A DNA stretch of 64,000 nt, from contig NC_092323.1 in the NCBI RefSeq assembly GCF_036785885.1, forward strand, positions 6,518,501 through 6,582,500. Direction: 5' to 3'. Positions 59,941-64,000 of the stretch are shown in pieces; position 1 is the stretch's first letter; each line of letters opens with the position of its first letter. A program made the position numbers and the translations under genes. Origin of the DNA: Coffea arabica (Eukaryota; Streptophyta; Magnoliopsida; Gentianales; Rubiaceae). The notes under the pieces were generated by a model, which worked only from the letters and a program-made list of their open reading frames with translations, did not search any database and had not been told where the DNA came from.

Positions 59941-62501
59941 TTACCAGACAAGAACAGTTCTACACTTCAATGCCTTCAATGCTGCTTCAGCAAAACACTG
60001 TGCCGCTTCTGCCTCTGCTTCTGCCTCTTCAGCTTCCCTTGCAGCCACCTCAGCCTCTGCTATTGCAGCTTCTGCTTCTGCAACTGCTTGTGCAGCAGCT
60101 GCAGCAGCCTCCGCTGCTGTCATGCTCCTCAACCTCTCCAGTTCAGCATCAATCTGAGCTTTAGTCAGAACTTTGGTTCCTTTCTTCTCTCCGTTTGAAG
60201 AGTCCTTTTGCACTACCTCCAAAAGCAAAGGAGGAGGGTCTATCCCTAAATCAATAGTGGCTGAAGTTGGAGCAATCCTGTACTGATGCTTTACCTATCA
60301 ATTCAACATCGATTCAATGATCTCAAACCACATGAATGGGTTAAAAGCAAAGAATTTTCATCTTATAGCCAAAAACTGTCCATGGAATATTGCTCCACCG
60401 ACAACATGGGTTACCTTAATCAGTCGCCCTTTTTCTGTTAAAAGCTTCAAGTTTGCAGCTAACAGTCTCTCAAAATTTGGAGGAGTCAAGTAACGCTCCT
60501 GCAGAGAAGAAAAGCAATAATGTCAACATTCAGATTGAATGAGATAAAGGGCAGAACTAGAATGTAGCACATATATTTCATAACACCCTGTGCAATGCTT
60601 TTCTGTCCAGTATTTCAAACCCAAATGTGTTAAAATTGAAAGGGACATGGTTTACTAGTACATATCCAGTACATGAACCAAAGATGCAATACAAATTGCA
60701 TAGCTCTCCCAAGCAAAAGTATAAGATGGCAGTGATCCATGAAAAACTATGAATTGGCAGAAGAATAACTTCCACAAACCAAAGGAAACATGATTCATAA
60801 AGCAATATTATCATCCATTAACTGGTGGCACTTTCAAGTCCAAGATCATCATCCATGAAGTGATGGCACTTTTAAACAAGCAGATATTGTATATTTCCAT
60901 GAGAAATCAAAAACAAAATCAAGTGAAGATCAACAACCATAAAGTTAGAGAAATTCTAAAAGGAAACAGCAACATTTCCATGTAATACTAAAAAAATCAA
61001 CTGAAGATCAACAACCATATAGTTAGAGAAATTCTAAAAGGAAACAGCAACATTTCCATGTAATACTCAGATGCCATTTTTAATTATACAGCTAAAACAA
61101 CCTTAACACCCTCAAAATTTATAACCATGGGAAAATCAGAAGTGCTGCTACCCAATGACTTTTTCTAAAGACCAGTATTCTTCATTAATATAACCTCTAT
61201 GTACAGAGAAATTGCAGCCCGGTTAGAACCACGGGGTTCCTTCAACTTTGCAATAGCCTCCAATATAAGATCATCCAACCTGTGTCAATTTAAATTCAAG
61301 TCAACAATTTGATCAGTAAAGACATCAATTTGAGAAAAGGAAAAAACAAAAACAAGAAGGAAATTAAGCATAGAATTTCTTTATTGAATTCCCTCCAATA
61401 CAAAGATCATCCAAGCTGTGTCATTGTATATTCGAAATTTTTTCCTTCCAACCTTTTAGATCATAACAAACTTTAGTTTTTAATCCAATTTAATCATCTT
61501 TATATTGAAATCAATACCAAATCCAGTTCAGAACTTCTGCATCAAGTCAAATCAAGAATAACTGGACAAACTTTCTAATCCACTGTAGCAGATTGATTAA
61601 CTACAAACGTGAAACAAGCACATCTCCTGCCCAAGAGACATAATGCATGAGCTGGACAAAATCCATTCCCAAAAAAAAATTAAGGAAAAGACTAAATGCA
61701 AAGATCTCTTAGTAACCATGGAGCTTTTGATAAAGATGTTGATAGCACATGCATATAACCTCAAAACAGTTAGATCCACAACAATGAGAACATAATTTGC
61801 AAGAGTTATGGCATAATCATGCATTCTATTCACAGGAGTTCTCCGGGAAGGATGTCAAAAACAAGAGTTATCTCTGGTATGACTTCAACGTATCACACGA
61901 ACTGAGCCCAGTCCAATGTACAAATAGTCATATAACCTTGAAATTGGCGTTTTGGAGCTGGAGTTTGGCTCTTTTACACTGATTACTGAAAGAGGTTCAG
62001 CATCAACAAGTTCTGGAACATTAGTAACCACAGGGCTAAGGTCCCTAGTAATATCCTCAAGCTTGGCAGTCTGCTGAGCAATTTTATATCCAGGCCTACC
62101 TCTCTGCCGAGAGCCCCACCCATTGGCCATCACATTTATGTTTCTCCATTTATCCTGTCAAGTCCAAAGCCTTAAAATCAGCACCTTCCACCAACATGTC
62201 AGAGAAGCAAGATTGCAGAAATCACAAAGCACAATGATGCATTAGCAAAATCAGTATAACTGATATTTAGCTTACCAAGCAACTACATTTAGATATTAAA
62301 CTTCTGTCAATGAATAAAAGAGAATACAGACAAAATGCTCAACATATGTACCTTAAGATCCACATTTGAGCGTGAGCGCAAGACTGCACTGAACTCCGGA
62401 TCTTTAAGAATTGTACTCCATTTGCCTACACCATACTTTGCAATGCCAGCTTTAAGGGCTGCTTCTTCTTCTGGAGTCCACTTCTGCTTAGGGGCACCCA
62501 T
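59941..62501 (-). CDS. TRB: Telomere repeat-binding factor, single-Myb-histone TRB protein
   Basis: TRB proteins bind telomeric and telobox DNA, interact with telomerase and recruit Polycomb group factors in the nucleus. Exons on the minus strand: 62352-62501, 61937-62154, 61195-61279, 60415-60498 and 59941-60294. Phases agree and give 296 residues, the family size. The N-terminal Myb/SANT domain starts [20 protein letters not shown], with [20 protein letters not shown] and, across the junction, [20 protein letters not shown] (telobox-type VDLKDKWRN). The central H1/H5-like domain is [20 protein letters not shown] to KHQYRI (about residues 122-190). The C-terminus is an Ala/Glu coiled coil ([20 protein letters not shown]). 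The final residues CRTVLVW differ from the usual MMIRA-type end, so a further short exon is possible. Introns carry a 78-bp tandem duplication and a partial duplicate of the exon 3 acceptor. Confidence 0.94.
60916..61068. repeat. 78-bp tandem duplication in TRB intron
   Basis: Units starting near 60916 and 60994 share GAAGATCAACAACCATA and run on through CATTTCCATGTAATACT with only a few differences (AAGTG/AACTG, AAAG/ATAG). High identity suggests a recent event. Confidence 0.9.
61390..61425. repeat. Partial duplicate of the TRB exon 3 acceptor region
   Basis: The stretch resembles 61256-61290, which holds the true acceptor and first codons of exon 3. On the minus strand, CACAGCTTGGATGATCTT stands against CACAGGTTGGATGATCTT. 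The copy lies 135 bp upstream of the true exon start, inside intron 2. Confidence 0.8.
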
Positions 62502-63599
62502 CAAACAGGTATCCAAGATACTTCTGTAAATTACAGAGAATTGCACCTCACATAGCTACATCATACTGTAAATTATACTGAAAGAGAGACTAAGCTAGCA
62601 TTAGAAGCAGTTAAATCATCAGAAATGAATAAAAGATGAGATTTGAAAATCGTTATCCATGAAATTGATGGAGTTAAAACATTTTAAGAATACAAAACTG
62701 ATGATACGGAAAGCAACTTAATTCAAATGTAGTAGATAGTTCATGAACCCCAGTACCTTCAGGAACGGCACAAGTAGTTAAAGCTGTGGCCAGTCCCTAC
62801 GCTTCTCAATATTTAATTATGAGATTGTATGTCTCTTTCGAAAAACCTTAAAAATTTTACTCAACAAAAAAATAGTAATAAAAAAAATCCAGGGCCATGT
62901 GTTAATCTTACATGTCACTAAACTTGGAAAGCTATTCAAGATATTATCTTGTCTAACCAGCAGAGTTTGTAATGCTCAAAATCCTAAAATGAAAAAATTT
63001 AGGAATTAATGAAATTACCGAAGAAACAAATCGTTTAGTTGAAAAACTGTCCACTTCAATGAGATTAAAAAAAAACAATTGTACAATTCTTCAAGCACAT
63101 GCACGTGTCATCAAAGAAGAAATATTATTGGTTGCAAAACTTACCAACGCTCACTATAACAATTTGCAATAAAGTAAAACAACATCAAGCAATAATTTAA
63201 CAAAAATAACATCCAGCAGCAGCAGTATGCTTTCTAGATTAGCCCAGACGAAAAAGAGTACGTAAATTGAAAGTTGCTGGTTTAGCATACCCGGGAAAGC
63301 CAAGGGCTGCGAAAGAATGCAGTGATGGTAAATCAAACGCGACGCTTCTCCTTCATATCGTTATTAAACCATCACAGCAGTCTTTCTCCTCCGCCAGGGG
63401 AATTAACACCGACCCAAAAACACAGAACATAAAAAATGAAACCCTAAAAGGAGAGTGAGTGTGTGCGTACGTACTAACTCCAAAGCCAACAGCTGTCGCG
63501 GGCTTGCGGCAATTCTCTTTATTCAGTGGGAAAGAAATGAAATTTTGGCCCCCATTATTTAATGGGGGTTCGAGTCCTCCCCTTTTCAATTCCGTTGTT
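62502..63599. other. TRB 5' leader and upstream region
   Basis: Upstream of the TRB start codon. A 5' UTR intron is possible, because TRB genes commonly have one, but no junction was fixed. No separate gene was recognised. Confidence 0.35.
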
Positions 63600-63659
63600 T
63601 CTATTTCTCTTTTATTTTTTTTAAAATATAAATGAAAGGATTCGAATTTAATATATCTC

Positions 63660-64000
63660 AGTTTTAAGAGGTATCAAAATGGGTGATTTGGACGGATTTG
63701 GGTTAGGTAAAATGGGTAATAGGTATAAGTGAGTCAATCCATTTATATCCATTTAATTATATGGGTATAAATGGGTAAGTCAAAAAATGAATTAGGTAAC
63801 CCAATTACCCATTTATAACCCATTTATTTTAACTTTTTGTAAATTCATTTAAATTCATTTTTGCAAACTAAGTTATCAATTTATACCATCCTTTGCACTC
63901 ATCATTAGTTTTAAATATTTATTTATAATGCTTAATAAATCTAATTATCAATTTTTTTTCCATGTGTACTCTATGTCGCAAAATTGCATACTATTTAATA
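63660..64000. repeat. ATGGGTA-rich repeat, probable edge of a transposon
   Basis: The motif AAATGGGTAA and its reverse complement TTACCCATTT recur in both orientations from about 63680 to 63830, with GGACGGATTTGGGTTAGGTA near the start. This layout is typical of subterminal repeats of hAT-like elements. The element continues past the window, so its class is not certain. Confidence 0.4.

Noticed and set aside
59970-60198. Leu/Gln- and Cys-rich plus-strand frames
   Set aside because: They are the antisense of the Ala/Glu-rich coiled coil of the TRB gene.

Overview
The window is nuclear DNA of a flowering plant, almost certainly a eudicot. The genes have many short exons with GT-AG introns in AT-rich sequence. 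Every recognisable protein is plant-type (NPH3, SHORT-ROOT, TRB, DG1), and the gaps between genes are full of small plant transposons. An asterid is my guess, but the sequence alone does not fix the species.

Layout on the + strand axis: 3' part of an NPH3/BTB gene (116-2359, +); a small Helitron (4260-~4900); APS kinase (7495-11296, +) with a LINE fragment in intron 5; a Mutator-type MITE (12660-13132); the U-box cyclophilin CYP65/PUB49 (13955-18649, +); a SINE (21591-21760); SHORT-ROOT (22911-24431, +); a second Helitron (26401-27933); a gene-capturing Mutator-like element (28025-30681) that contains a Harbinger-like element carrying an RPS17 copy; a GH43-like glycosidase (32506-35507, -); a multi-pass membrane protein (38886-41724, -); the GTPase ARL8 (45625-47938, +); the PPR protein DG1 (49122-53599, +); NDUFS4 of complex I (54686-56558, +); mitochondrial ribosomal protein L12 (57003-57524, +); and a telomere-repeat-binding TRB protein (59941-62501, -).

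The genes do not form a pathway. Their order is an old plant linkage block. From memory, Arabidopsis At5g67520 to At5g67590 holds APK4, PUB49, GH43, a membrane protein, ARL8, DG1, TRB2 and FRO1/NDUFS4 in that order. A chromosome 3 segment repeats part of it (TRB3, ARL8, GH43, NPH3), and SHR and an L12 gene are neighbours at At4g37650/37660. This window holds the union of all three sets, as expected for an ancestral arrangement that Arabidopsis split after polyploidy. The TRB/NDUFS4 end is inverted relative to Arabidopsis.

The most unusual structure is the nested pair of transposons at 28025-30681. The outer one has ~195-bp terminal inverted repeats and a 9-bp target duplication, and it carries a decayed copy of a plant membrane-protein gene. 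Inside it sits a second element with TTA duplications carrying a broken RPS17 copy. Other notable points are a LINE inserted beside a splice acceptor of APS kinase, NDUFS4 lacking its expected last exon and lying in frame with an acceptor in the L12 gene, and two cases where short duplications created second, decoy-like splice acceptors. No tRNA, rRNA, CRISPR array or LTR element was recognised.
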